The translations under genes and the position numbers were made by a program. From the NCBI GenBank assembly GCA_035527845.1, contig DATKZT010000005.1, positions 1 through 64,000 on the forward strand: DNA of 64,000 bases, given 5' to 3'. Positions 24,677 to 33,001 of the stretch are shown in pieces; position 1 is the stretch's first letter; every line of letters begins with the position of its first letter. A model generated the notes under the pieces. It was given only the letters and a program-made list of their open reading frames with translations, was not told where the DNA came from and made no database searches. The stretch comes from JAUWKC01 sp035527845. GTDB taxonomy: Bacteria > Planctomycetota > Phycisphaerae > Sedimentisphaerales > Anaerobacaceae.

Positions 24677-25935
24677 GACCGGCAGAAAATATAGAAAAGC
24701 TGATTAGGGATGTCCCAATCGATACCGGCGCTGAGACTGACAAAGCTGTGCTCACGGACGTCCTGAAGGCGTTTGAAAACACAAAAGAAACCACTTCGGC
24801 CAAGGTTGGGCCGAATATATGGAGAATAATTATGAAAAAACCAATTGCAAAACTCGTTACCGCAGCTGCGGTAATACTTATCGCAGTGCTTGGAATATCA
24901 CTTTTACAAAATTCAGCTACCACAGCCTACGCCATCGAACAAACAATCGAAGCCGGGCAAGATGTGCGTTATCTTCACTTTTACTTCTCTTCATTGGATA
25001 ACAATACTACATTTAAAGAAGCTTGGCTGGAATATGACGATAGCGGGCAGATTAAAAACACTCGAGTCAATTGGTACAATCAACCGTCCGGAGATATGGT
25101 GGCGGTTTGGAAAGAAGGTAGAACTCAATACTGGGCAAAGAAAAAGAAGACACTAAGGTTTTTCGAGGATGAAATTTACACAAAAAAGTGTGTTGGTTTT
25201 GCTAAACGCTACGATCCAACAAGAACGGTTGAGAATATGTATGATTTAGAAAGAAAAGGTGATGTTGAAATAGAAATCCAGGAGCCTGATGATAAGACCA
25301 AACCGATAATTTTGACGTGTACGTGGTTGCCGAATACATTTCTTACCGAAGGGACATCGCCACAAGTGCGTGAAATTGTCTTTGTCGACCCAGTTACCAA
25401 ACTGGTTACTTCGATAGAACTTTACGAATTAATAGACGGTAAGTATGTAGGCCGTGGACTCTGGAAGTATCCTGACTATGATACACTTTTCGAGCCTGGG
25501 ATCTTTGATCTTGAAGAGGAAGCACCTGCAGATGTAAAGCGTCTTGATCAAATGATATTAGATATTGGCCTGGAGCGGACAGACCTTACTAAGGAAGAAA
25601 TCGCGGTTAAAGTGGTGCGTAGTTTTTTACAAGCTTTGATTGCGAAAGATTATGATAGGGCTATTAAAATTTATGGATATGAAGATCCAGACGAAAAAGA
25701 AGAATTACTCAAAAGATTCGAAAAGCTGAATATTGTGCGAATAATTTCAGTCGATGATCCTATTTCTCCCCTTTCTCCCCGACGAATGGATTCTAGCGGC
25801 AAATTAGAAGTTCCATGTAAAGTTGAATTAGAGGAAAATGGTCAGATCATTGAGTGGCAAATCGAGGGCGTTTTTGCTCAACGAGTAATAGGGCATCCAA
25901 ATAGGTGGTGTGCCAAAGGTAAATTTGAAAAATAA
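24673..25935 (+). CDS. Single-pass membrane partner of ECF sigma A, putative anti-sigma or sensor
   Basis: 420 aa. About 55 N-terminal cytoplasmic residues are followed by WRIIMKKPIAKL and one helix (about 60-78, VTAAAVILIAVLGISLL), then TAYAIEQT and a long extracytoplasmic part. The middle is beta-rich (KEAWLEYDDSGQIKNTRVNW). A C-terminal segment, EEIAVKVVRSFLQALIAKDY to IIRV-like IVRIISVDD, is shared with partners B and C. There is no HxxxCxxC zinc motif, so this is not a classical ZAS anti-sigma factor. Topology and coupling to the sigma gene suggest an anti-sigma/sensor role; this is inference. The gene is visibly richer in A/T than its sigma gene. Confidence 0.7.
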   Translation: MRPAENIEKLIRDVPIDTGAETDKAVLTDVLKAFENTKETTSAKVGPNIWRIIMKKPIAKLVTAAAVILIAVLGISLLQNSATTAYAIEQTIEAGQDVRYLHFYFSSLDNNTTFKEAWLEYDDSGQIKNTRVNWYNQPSGDMVAVWKEGRTQYWAKKKKTLRFFEDEIYTKKCVGFAKRYDPTRTVENMYDLERKGDVEIEIQEPDDKTKPIILTCTWLPNTFLTEGTSPQVREIVFVDPVTKLVTSIELYELIDGKYVGRGLWKYPDYDTLFEPGIFDLEEEAPADVKRLDQMILDIGLERTDLTKEEIAVKVVRSFLQALIAKDYDRAIKIYGYEDPDEKEELLKRFEKLNIVRIISVDDPISPLSPRRMDSSGKLEVPCKVELEENGQIIEWQIEGVFAQRVIGHPNRWCAKGKFEK

Positions 25936-25968
25936 ACGTGGTTGTTTCATCGATTGTGTTTCATAATT

Positions 25969-26003
25969 AAAGGCCGAGCGTGAAAAAACGCTCGGCCTTT
26001 TTT
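25969..26003 (+). terminator. Terminator of cassette A
   Basis: Perfect 12-bp stem AAAGGCCGAGCG / CGCTCGGCCTTT, loop TGAAAAAA, then more T. The same GGCCG/CGGCC core closes cassettes B and C and, degenerately, D. Confidence 0.93.
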
Positions 26004-26119
26004 GTGCGCTCTTGGGAGTTTTTTTCAGGTAAATGAGGTGCGCGGAAGGGTCTACTTTCATCTATAATGGTGAAGGGCCAAGACGAGCAACTTGAGGAGT
26101 TGAATATCGAGGAACGATT

Positions 26120-26641
26120 GTGCACAATCAGCAAGAAAGGGTTGTGGAACTGCTGGAAACGTCGGGGCCGCGTCTGCACGGGCTTCTGGCGAGGCTGACG
26201 TTGTCCGAGGATGCGGTGGGCGACCTGCTGCAGGAGCTATTCATAAGGCTGAGCAGCTCGAACGGCCTCGATAAGGCCAGGGACCCCTTTGCATACGCCC
26301 ACCGTGCGGCGATCAACCTGGCGTTCGAGTGGCGCCGGAGGCAGAAAGTAAAGTGTCAATCGCTGGACGAGGATTGTTTGGCGGCGCCGAGCAGCTCTTC
26401 GCCCTTAGGGACAATAATTCGAAGGGAAGAGCTGGAGCAGCTCCTTGACGCGACGTCGCAATTGAGTCGCCTGGCCCGTGACGTAGTAGTTATGCACTAT
26501 ATTGAGCAGGAATCGTACGAAGAAATTTCCCAACGCCTGGGTAAAAAGCCTCAATACCTGCGGTCGCTCTCTTCGAAGGCCTTGGCCCGGCTGCGAACAT
26601 CGTTAGCAGGTGCGGAAAACCGCCCATGCAGGGAGGATTGA
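26120..26641 (+). CDS. ECF RNA polymerase sigma factor, cassette B
   Basis: 173 aa starting at GTG 26120, with GAGGA six bases upstream. A TATAAT box lies at 26063-26068, but no matching -35 was seen. Region 2 covers about 15-85 (LHGLLARLTLSEDAVGDLLQ, ELFIRLSS, PFAYAHRAAINLAFEWRRR). Region 4 covers about 110-162 (SQLSRLARDVVVMHYIEQES, YEEISQRLGKKPQYLRSL, SSKALARLR). It is clearly diverged from the A, C and D sigma factors and so is not a simple duplicate, although its membrane partner is of the same family. It lacks the TTAGA upstream box. Confidence 0.9.
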   Translation: MHNQQERVVELLETSGPRLHGLLARLTLSEDAVGDLLQELFIRLSSSNGLDKARDPFAYAHRAAINLAFEWRRRQKVKCQSLDEDCLAAPSSSSPLGTIIRREELEQLLDATSQLSRLARDVVVMHYIEQESYEEISQRLGKKPQYLRSLSSKALARLRTSLAGAENRPCRED

Positions 26642-26645
26642 TGTT

Positions 26646-27902
26646 ATGTCTAACATTGATGAAAAAGACATTATAAAGCGTTTTGAAGCCATTTCAGAAT
26701 TCAAGCCCGCCCCTGAGATTGCCGCTCGTGACATCGCACGGGTAAGACAAAAGCTGAGTGAGCAAGATGGTGGACAGGGGACAGGACACCAGAGTATTTG
26801 GAGAATCATCATGAAAAGCAGAATGACAAGATTGGCCGCTGGGGCCGTGATAATTGTAGTTGTGATACTATCAATCACCTTTTTGGACAAGTCGGTTACT
26901 CCCGCTTATGCAGTCGAGCAAACTCTGAAGGCATATGACGGGATAAGATATCTCCATGCTTATTATTATTCCTGTACAGTTCATAAAATCCCAAAAGAAG
27001 CCTGGATTCAGTACGATGAAAATGGCGATGTTGAGAATATCCGCGGCAATTTGTATAACGTGGCGGGTGAAAACAAGCATTGTGAGATGGTATGGAACGA
27101 AGCTGCAACACTAATTTGGAAGGGCCACCAAAACACTTTTGAGATAGATGAAATTGGTGACTATACCCCTGTGATGCTCGGCTTTGCCGAGAGCATTCAT
27201 CCAAAACAAGCCATAGAGCATGCTTACAAAGACCGGGAGGAAGGGAAATGCCAAATAGAAATACAAGAAGGTTCACGCGATAATGAACCAATTAAAATAA
27301 CAGCACGATACTTGCCTGGCAAATATTCAACCGTTACGAGTTTGCCTGAGATTCATGACGTTCTTGTGGTAGACAAAAAAACAAAACTTGTGATACGCAA
27401 AGAAGTTTACAAGGTTGTGGAAGACCGTATCGAGTTGTGGGGTGTATATAAGGATTACAATACCGAACCCTTTGACCCCAATATTTTCGATATCGAAAAA
27501 GAGATTCCGGATGATGCAATTAGGATAGTTCATTACAACGTCGATGACGTAAATGAAGTTGGTATTGATGAAGGCTCCCTTTCTGATGAAGAAGCCGGCC
27601 ATGTAGTTATTGAAGAGTTTTTCAATGCTTTAATTGGCAAGGACTATAAAAAGGCCGGTCTACTTTTTGGAGGCATGCCTCCAAATGAAGTTGAATTAGA
27701 ATTTGGAAGCTTTAATGTTACGCGTTTGGTTTCCATTGGTGATAGAGTAGAACGTGGAGGTGGATTACCTTCTCACTATCCCTGTGTCGTTGAGATCAAA
27801 GAAAATGGCAACTTAAGCCAGTGGGAGCCAAAAGTACGTATTGGCAAAGTAGGGCCACTACGTAAGATTAATCGTTTGAGAATCGATGCAGTTTTTCAAT
27901 AA
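26646..27902 (+). CDS. Single-pass membrane partner of ECF sigma B, putative anti-sigma or sensor
   Basis: 418 aa from the ATG at 26646, which follows GGGAGG at 26631 and lies 4 bp after the sigma stop. Layout as in partner A: cytoplasmic head, SIWRIIMKSRMTRLAAG, one helix (about 61-79, AVIIVVVILSITFL), PAYAVEQTLKAYDGIRYLHA, beta-rich middle (KEAWIQYDENGDVENIRGNL), and a C-terminal EEAGHVVIEEFFNALIGKDY segment. No zinc-binding anti-sigma motif. It probably controls sigma B in response to an envelope signal; the signal is unknown. A/T-rich compared with flanking genes. Confidence 0.7.
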   Translation: MSNIDEKDIIKRFEAISEFKPAPEIAARDIARVRQKLSEQDGGQGTGHQSIWRIIMKSRMTRLAAGAVIIVVVILSITFLDKSVTPAYAVEQTLKAYDGIRYLHAYYYSCTVHKIPKEAWIQYDENGDVENIRGNLYNVAGENKHCEMVWNEAATLIWKGHQNTFEIDEIGDYTPVMLGFAESIHPKQAIEHAYKDREEGKCQIEIQEGSRDNEPIKITARYLPGKYSTVTSLPEIHDVLVVDKKTKLVIRKEVYKVVEDRIELWGVYKDYNTEPFDPNIFDIEKEIPDDAIRIVHYNVDDVNEVGIDEGSLSDEEAGHVVIEEFFNALIGKDYKKAGLLFGGMPPNEVELEFGSFNVTRLVSIGDRVERGGGLPSHYPCVVEIKENGNLSQWEPKVRIGKVGPLRKINRLRIDAVFQ

Positions 27903-27932
27903 CCAACCTGAATGATATTTGACGTCGCATTA

Positions 27933-27964
27933 AAAGGCCGGGCGGATTTGGCTCGGCCTTTTTT
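27933..27964 (+). terminator. Terminator of cassette B
   Basis: Stem AAAGGCCGGGC / GCTCGGCCTTT (one G-T pair), loop GGATTTG, then T residues. Confidence 0.88.
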
Positions 27965-28019
27965 ACGCGCTATTGAGGGCAACTCAGAGGTAAAATCTGG
28001 CAGAAAAAAGTCATTTCGC

Positions 28020-28060
28020 TTAGAGTAAAACGGTCGGCGTGGGTGTTGTATAAGTGACGG
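28020..28060 (+). promoter_or_regulatory. Conserved upstream element of ECF cassette C
   Basis: TTAGAGTAAAAC (28020) and TATAAGTGACGG (28049). The second box is identical to that of cassette A and at the same 29-bp spacing. Sequence between the boxes is only partly conserved, pointing to selection on the boxes. Confidence 0.62.
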
Positions 28061-28094
28061 TCGGTCGTTGCAATATTGCAAGAGGTGCTGATTG

Positions 28095-28640
28095 GTGCTG
28101 GAAGACAGGTTGCTCGTTTGGAGACTGAGGCACGGCAGCAGAGACGCCCTTTGCCGGATTTATGAAGAGTATCGGGATGATTTGCTGCGATTGGCGACCG
28201 CGCTTTTGAATGAGACGGGCACTGCTGAAGACGTTGTGCACGACGTTTTCACCTGCTTCGTACGTTCGGCCAGGCAGTTCCAGCTTACCGGCAGTCTCAA
28301 AGGTTATCTGGCAACCTGTGTCGCCAACCGGGCACGCAATGTAAATCGGACAGGGCGGCGCCGGTCCGCCGGTGGGTTGGACGAGGCAGGGCTGATAACC
28401 TGCGGTTTAAGAAGGCCGGACCAATGGATTGTATACACTGAAGAATTACAACAATTGAGCAATGCGCTGGCACAACTGCCCTATGACCAGCGGGAGGTAA
28501 TAACGCTTCATCTGCAGGGCGGGATGAAATTCAGGGAAATTGCGAGGCTGCAGAATGTTTCGGTTAAGACGGTACAGAGCAGGTGCCGTTATGGGTTGGA
28601 TAAACTTCGAACACTACTGAATAGTGAGCTTGAAAAATGA
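28095..28640 (+). CDS. ECF RNA polymerase sigma factor, cassette C
   Basis: 181 aa from GTG 28095, chosen because it gives the N-terminus MLEDRLL, matching cassette D (MLEDGRLL), and has GAGGTG seven bases upstream; a TTG one codon earlier is possible. Region 2: ALCRIYEEYRDDLLRLATAL, TAEDVVHDVFTCFVRSA, LKGYLATCVANRARNV. Region 4: LAQLPYDQREVITLHLQGGM, KFREIARLQNVSVKTVQSRC, RYGLDKLRTLL. It is the closest relative of sigma A in the window. The stop overlaps the partner gene by 4 bp. Confidence 0.92.
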   Translation: MLEDRLLVWRLRHGSRDALCRIYEEYRDDLLRLATALLNETGTAEDVVHDVFTCFVRSARQFQLTGSLKGYLATCVANRARNVNRTGRRRSAGGLDEAGLITCGLRRPDQWIVYTEELQQLSNALAQLPYDQREVITLHLQGGMKFREIARLQNVSVKTVQSRCRYGLDKLRTLLNSELEK

Positions 28641-29887
28641 AATCGGCGGAAGACATAAGAGATTTGGTTAAGAAGGCGGCAATAGGCAGTAATCCGGCGG
28701 TCAACTCGGCGGTCCTGAAGGGCCTTCTTGAGGAACTGGATAGATGCAACAGCACGGGTTCGGCTGCCGCACAGCCGGATTTAAGGAGAAAGATTATGAA
28801 AAGCAGAATAACAAAATATGCAGCGGCGGCGGTGGTAATAGTGGCGGTGGTACTATCAATAACCTTCCTGGATAAAGCCGTTGCCCCGGCTTATGCAATT
28901 GGACAGACAATTCAAGCTTGTAAAAATACACGTTTTATACATTTTGAACTTTTTCGTCCATCAAACAATAAGGATAAAGATGCATGGCTTGAATATGATG
29001 ATAGCGGTCAAATTAAAAATGTTCGGGTTAACTTTTATTTCAGCAAAGGAAATGAGCTGGTAATGGTTTGGAAGCAAGGCAGAACACAGATGTGGGACAA
29101 GCAAAGAAAAAAACTCCAACTGTTTGAGGATAAGATTTACACAGACAAAATAATCTTTTTTGTTCAACGGTATGACCCCGCCAGTGCTGTTGAGCACATC
29201 CAAAAGATGGAAAAGGAAGGTAAGGTAAAAATCAAAATCGATGAGCCTTCAAATAAAACAAAGCCAATAATTTTAACAGCTATTTATGAACCCAATACAT
29301 ATGCACTTGAAGGTCCTAAGCCGCAAATGAAGGAGGTTTTTTTTATTGACCGATATACTAAACTTGTCACAGCAATAGAGCTTTACGAATTAAAAGATGG
29401 CCAGTACTCATATATCGGAGTATGGAAATTTCCGGATTACAATATAGCTTTTAATGCTCAAATTTTTAACCTTGAGGGTGAATTGCCGTCGGATGTTGAC
29501 ATCGTTGATATGATGGCACTTGATATTGGTCTTGAACAATGTGACCTGACCAATGAACAAATCGCAATTAAGCTTGTTCGAGAGTTTTTCAACGCATTAA
29601 TAGCAAAAGATTATGAATCGGCAATTAAACTTCTCTACCATGAAAGCCCGGAAGCAGAAGCCGGAATCCGAAAGGAGATTGAAAAGATCAATATCATCAG
29701 GGTCATTTCGGTAGATAAGGCCTTTGCGTGTTCACCGATGGGATCGTGGAGTGTATCGTGTGTATTCGAAAGCGAAAAAGATGGGAAGGTTGTCCGATTG
29801 GGACCTACTAATATTTTTGTCAACCATGTATTAGGCCATCCCAATCGTTGGGTTATAGAAGGAGGTTTCTTTAAATTAAATTTCTAA
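28637..29887 (+). CDS. Single-pass membrane partner of ECF sigma C, putative anti-sigma or sensor
   Basis: 416 aa. Same architecture as partners A and B: head, IMKSRITKYAAAAVVIVAVV helix (about 54-75), PAYAIGQTIQA, KDAWLEYDDSGQIKNVRVNF, then EQIAIKLVREFFNALIAKDY and INIIRVISVDKAF near the end. The DAWLEYDDSGQIKN motif is nearly identical to that of partner A, and the two are recent paralogues. No zinc motif. Starts in the ATGA overlap with the sigma gene. Role inferred from context only. Confidence 0.7.
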   Translation: MKSAEDIRDLVKKAAIGSNPAVNSAVLKGLLEELDRCNSTGSAAAQPDLRRKIMKSRITKYAAAAVVIVAVVLSITFLDKAVAPAYAIGQTIQACKNTRFIHFELFRPSNNKDKDAWLEYDDSGQIKNVRVNFYFSKGNELVMVWKQGRTQMWDKQRKKLQLFEDKIYTDKIIFFVQRYDPASAVEHIQKMEKEGKVKIKIDEPSNKTKPIILTAIYEPNTYALEGPKPQMKEVFFIDRYTKLVTAIELYELKDGQYSYIGVWKFPDYNIAFNAQIFNLEGELPSDVDIVDMMALDIGLEQCDLTNEQIAIKLVREFFNALIAKDYESAIKLLYHESPEAEAGIRKEIEKINIIRVISVDKAFACSPMGSWSVSCVFESEKDGKVVRLGPTNIFVNHVLGHPNRWVIEGGFFKLNF

Positions 29888-29912
29888 TACAAATTTATTG
29901 ACTTTCCAATTC

Positions 29913-29944
29913 AAAGGCCGGGCAATCTCAGTTCGGCCTTTTTT
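29913..29944 (+). terminator. Terminator of cassette C
   Basis: Stem AAAGGCCG / CGGCCTTT with a 13-base loop, followed by T residues. Confidence 0.85.
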
Positions 29945-30008
29945 GTGCGCGGGCGAGGGCGTCTTTTTGGCTTTCAAAGCAAAATCGGCAGGGGAAATAC
30001 AGCTTTCT

Positions 30009-30046
30009 TTAGATTAAAATGCGCCGATAATCCGTCATATTGATGG
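30009..30046 (+). promoter_or_regulatory. Diverged upstream element of ECF cassette D
   Basis: TTAGATTAAAAT at 30009 matches the first box of cassettes A and C. At the equivalent position of the second box the sequence is TATTGATGG (30038), a weaker match. Confidence 0.45.
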
Positions 30047-30086
30047 TTGGACGTTGACCACTGCCTGACGTTAGGAAAGAATCTTG

Positions 30087-30641
30087 ATGTTGGAAGACGG
30101 ACGTTTGTTGAAGCAACTGCGTCGCGGAGACAGGGACGCACTGCGGCGTATATATGAGAAATACGTGGATGATTTATTGGCCGTTGCGGTGTCGCTTCTA
30201 TCGGATGTGCACACGGCTGAAGATTGCGTTCATGATGTGTTTGTCGGTTTTGCCGGCGCCGCGGGCAGTATTAGGATTCGCCACAACCTCAAGGGTTACC
30301 TGTTAAGCTGTGTGGCAAACCGCGCGCGGGACCAATTGCGCAAAAGGCCGAGAGAGCCGAATCAGCGCCTCGAAGAAGCGGACTATCCGACAACGTCCAG
30401 CGAGCCGGCAAGCCGGTTGATTGATTGCGAAGAATCGGCCCGGCTCTTTGCGGCGCTGGCAAAGTTGCCTTATGAGCAGCGTGAAGTGTTCGTGCTGCAC
30501 GCACAGGGCGATATGAAGTTTCGGGAAATAGCCGGTCTTGTTGGTGTTTCGACGGCCACCGTGCAAAGCAGGTACCGTTACGCGATTGAAAAACTGCGAG
30601 GGCTTCTGGAGAAGGAAAACGAGAATGAAGTCGGCAGATGA
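30087..30641 (+). CDS. ECF RNA polymerase sigma factor, cassette D
   Basis: 184 aa from ATG 30087, with AGGAAAG at 30073. Region 2: ALRRIYEKYVDDLLAVAVSL, TAEDCVHDVFVGFAGAA, LKGYLLSCVANRARDQL. Region 4: LAKLPYEQREVFVLHAQGDM, KFREIAGLVGVSTATVQSRY, RYAIEKLRGLL. Same subfamily as A and C. It overlaps the partner gene by 17 bp instead of 4 bp. Confidence 0.92.
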   Translation: MLEDGRLLKQLRRGDRDALRRIYEKYVDDLLAVAVSLLSDVHTAEDCVHDVFVGFAGAAGSIRIRHNLKGYLLSCVANRARDQLRKRPREPNQRLEEADYPTTSSEPASRLIDCEESARLFAALAKLPYEQREVFVLHAQGDMKFREIAGLVGVSTATVQSRYRYAIEKLRGLLEKENENEVGR

Positions 30642-32412
30642 GATAGAGCGATTAGCAAAGAAAATACGAATCAGAACCAGCGATGCAATCCGCGAGCGGA
30701 TTCTGAGCGATGCCGAGGCAGCGCTCGTGAGCTCAACGAAGAAAGGTGAGGAGGTCTTAGAACCAAGCCTTTCGATATGGAGAACCATTATGAAAAGCAG
30801 AATAACGAGATTGGCCGCCGCGGCGGTGATAGTAATTGCGGTAATGGTGGGCTTGCACTACTACGCTGGCCCGATTGGTGTAACAAGTGTCGCCCTGGGC
30901 GACGTGCTCAGGAATGTTGAACAGGCGCGGGCGTTCATATACAGGATGAGGGAAACTCGAACGCGGCTCGGTGAAAAACACACCTTTGCCGACGAAACAG
31001 AGAGGATGGTTTACATCTCCACAGAGTATGGAATGAGGATGGATAACTACCAGGATGGGCGGATATCCATAAGCACCTATTCACTCATCGCAGACAAGGC
31101 CATTATCACAGTGTGCCACCCCATGAAGTTCTATTCGCGTATCGAGAGGCCTGAGGACGAGCTTGCATCGCTTGCCCAAATGGGCCCGAAAGGAATCGTC
31201 AGTGGGTTTACGTCGGAGAATTACCGGGAGCTGGGGCGAAAGACAATCGATGGGGTGGCAGTCAAAGGATTTGAGGTCCTTGACCCACCGTCTTTTCAAG
31301 CCAACTTTAAGGTTGACAGCGTAACATCGCGTCTCTGGGTCGATGTGGCAACCGGTTTTCCGGTACTAATCGAGTATGAAGCCCTTGCTGATGGGGGAAC
31401 ATTCAAGATAAGCACGGTAATGGACCAGTTTCAATGGAACGTGGAACTTGGGCCTGAAGTTTTCGAGCCGAACATCCCGGCGGACTATGTGGAACAGAAG
31501 TTTGATTCCGGCGATGATGCGATAACACAATCGGCTGAGCGTGAAAGGGCTTCGGAAGAGTCTGTGCAGCCGGACCTGCCCGACCTTGACGAGTTGAGCT
31601 TGCTTGGCATTGACGATGATGAAGCAGAAGTTGAGCTCAACTACGCCGGCATGGAAGAAATATGGAAGGCTCAGGATGAGATTATGGGTACGTGGCCCCC
31701 TTATTTACAAGTACGAGAGCAGTTGTACGGGGAGCTTCGGACAAAACTCAATATTGACGACCTCTCGCTTGAAGAACTTGTTGCAACTGCCGTTGCACTG
31801 CGTGAGAAATTCTGGAAAGCAGGCGGATGTCTCTCAAAGACATCGTACCCATACGGTTATGCCTCCCGCGTTCTTTTGGAGTCGGCCCGCCAAGAGCAGC
31901 CCGAAGACATGACCGTAACGGATGAGCTTGCCGAGACAATTCAATCAATCGAAGTTTTAATGACGTTCGAGCAGCTTCGGGCGAGAAAAACGAGAAACAT
32001 TTCGTTCCTAAATGCTCTGACCGAGCTGCGCTCAGCGCAATTTGAGCAAATAAAACGGGAACTCCAAGAAGGAAGGACGCCCACCTGGGAGGATTTCGTC
32101 CGCGTCAATGACCTTGCCATTCTTTTGGGTTTCGCTAAAGACTACCAGTCTGCTGAAAGAGGCGCGGTTTGGCTGCTCGATGGAGCAGATGCGGGCGGAT
32201 GGACGGCGTATATGCAGCCATTGAAAGACATGCAGCGTTGCTTTGGTCAAGGTGAACCCTACAACTATAATATCCAGTTGGCAACGAGGCCTGAGCTTTC
32301 CGTGGAAATATTCCGATACGGCCGACGTCTGCCCTCCTTCAAAGGGCCGAGGGAACGCGGGGTGACGCCTGTTCATCTTTTGCACTCAAAGCCCACCTGG
32401 CACGGGCAATAG
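30625..32412 (+). CDS. Single-pass membrane partner of ECF sigma D with LolA-like domain and extra C-terminal region
   Basis: 595 aa from ATG 30625, preceded by GGAGAAGGAAAACGAGA. The start lies inside the sigma gene; the longer open frame is noncoding there. The head and anchor resemble the other partners (LSIWRTIMKSRITRLAAAAV, helix about 58-76), but what follows differs. A LolA/outer-membrane-lipoprotein-sorting-like segment is visible (SVALGDVLRNVEQARAFIYR, MRMDNYQDGR, LWVDVATGFPVLIEYEA), as in many Phycisphaerae sigma partners. A further 250 mainly helical residues follow, with no recognised domain. No zinc motif. Anti-sigma/sensor role inferred. Confidence 0.68.
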   Translation: MKSADEIERLAKKIRIRTSDAIRERILSDAEAALVSSTKKGEEVLEPSLSIWRTIMKSRITRLAAAAVIVIAVMVGLHYYAGPIGVTSVALGDVLRNVEQARAFIYRMRETRTRLGEKHTFADETERMVYISTEYGMRMDNYQDGRISISTYSLIADKAIITVCHPMKFYSRIERPEDELASLAQMGPKGIVSGFTSENYRELGRKTIDGVAVKGFEVLDPPSFQANFKVDSVTSRLWVDVATGFPVLIEYEALADGGTFKISTVMDQFQWNVELGPEVFEPNIPADYVEQKFDSGDDAITQSAERERASEESVQPDLPDLDELSLLGIDDDEAEVELNYAGMEEIWKAQDEIMGTWPPYLQVREQLYGELRTKLNIDDLSLEELVATAVALREKFWKAGGCLSKTSYPYGYASRVLLESARQEQPEDMTVTDELAETIQSIEVLMTFEQLRARKTRNISFLNALTELRSAQFEQIKRELQEGRTPTWEDFVRVNDLAILLGFAKDYQSAERGAVWLLDGADAGGWTAYMQPLKDMQRCFGQGEPYNYNIQLATRPELSVEIFRYGRRLPSFKGPRERGVTPVHLLHSKPTWHGQ

Positions 32413-32487
32413 ACTTGTTCCAAGTCCCCCACGCCACGTTTATTTAAGACGGCGAGGACGTGATCATATCAAGGGTTGCGAAATCAC

Positions 32488-32517
32488 AGGTTGGGCGGTC
32501 TTTGCTCGGCCTTTTTT
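32488..32517 (+). terminator. Degenerate terminator of cassette D
   Basis: AGGTTGGGC / GCTCGGCCT pairs with three G-T wobbles around a GGTCTTT loop, followed by five T. The right arm equals that of terminators A and B while the left arm has drifted, consistent with decay of the same element. Confidence 0.6.
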
Positions 32518-32605
32518 GTATTCAGGCGTTGAGTTGGCGGACGAACATAGTGCATTCTCGGTCGCACGGCTCGATATTATCTGAAAACTCCGAACGGGTG
32601 CAGTT

Positions 32606-33001
32606 TTACCGGTCAGGGGCAATAATCGTCTCGACGTGCTTTATGAATGCCTCGGCCCGGGGAATCAAGGGACGGACTCCAGATTCTTCGAAATGAATGA
32701 AATCCAGGTAGTCGCTTTCCTGTCGTCTTTCGAAAAGGTCGTTGTAAATCTGAGCCATCTCTTTGGCGACTCTGCCGGTCTTGACGTAATGTTGATTGAA
32801 AAAGCTGCGTACCCCTGTGTGTTTGGAAGAAGATAAGCCGCTCTGTATCAGCAGGGCTGAGACGGCATAAAAGCAGGCATAATACAGACGGTTCACACAG
32901 GTATTCCACCGAGAGGCCTCGGCCAGGATTCGAGCATCTTCAAGTGATTCGTAAGCTCTTTGCAGCCTGTAATTAATCAAATCGCTCTTCGGATTGCTCA
33001 C
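32606..33001 (-). CDS. HEPN-domain toxin of an MNT/HEPN pair
   Basis: 131 aa. All-helical HEPN fold: RLQRAYESLEDARILAEASR, CVNRLYYACFYAVSALLIQS, and the motif GVRSFFNQHYVKTG, in which R65-x5-H71 fits the Rx4-6H ribonuclease signature. HEPN proteins of this type act as RNases that stop growth until neutralised by their MNT partner. The gene follows the nucleotidyltransferase gene with a 4-bp overlap. It sits between the sigma cassettes and murD, as a typical inserted two-gene module. Confidence 0.88.
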   Translation of the reverse strand: MSNPKSDLINYRLQRAYESLEDARILAEASRWNTCVNRLYYACFYAVSALLIQSGLSSSKHTGVRSFFNQHYVKTGRVAKEMAQIYNDLFERRQESDYLDFIHFEESGVRPLIPRAEAFIKHVETIIAPDR

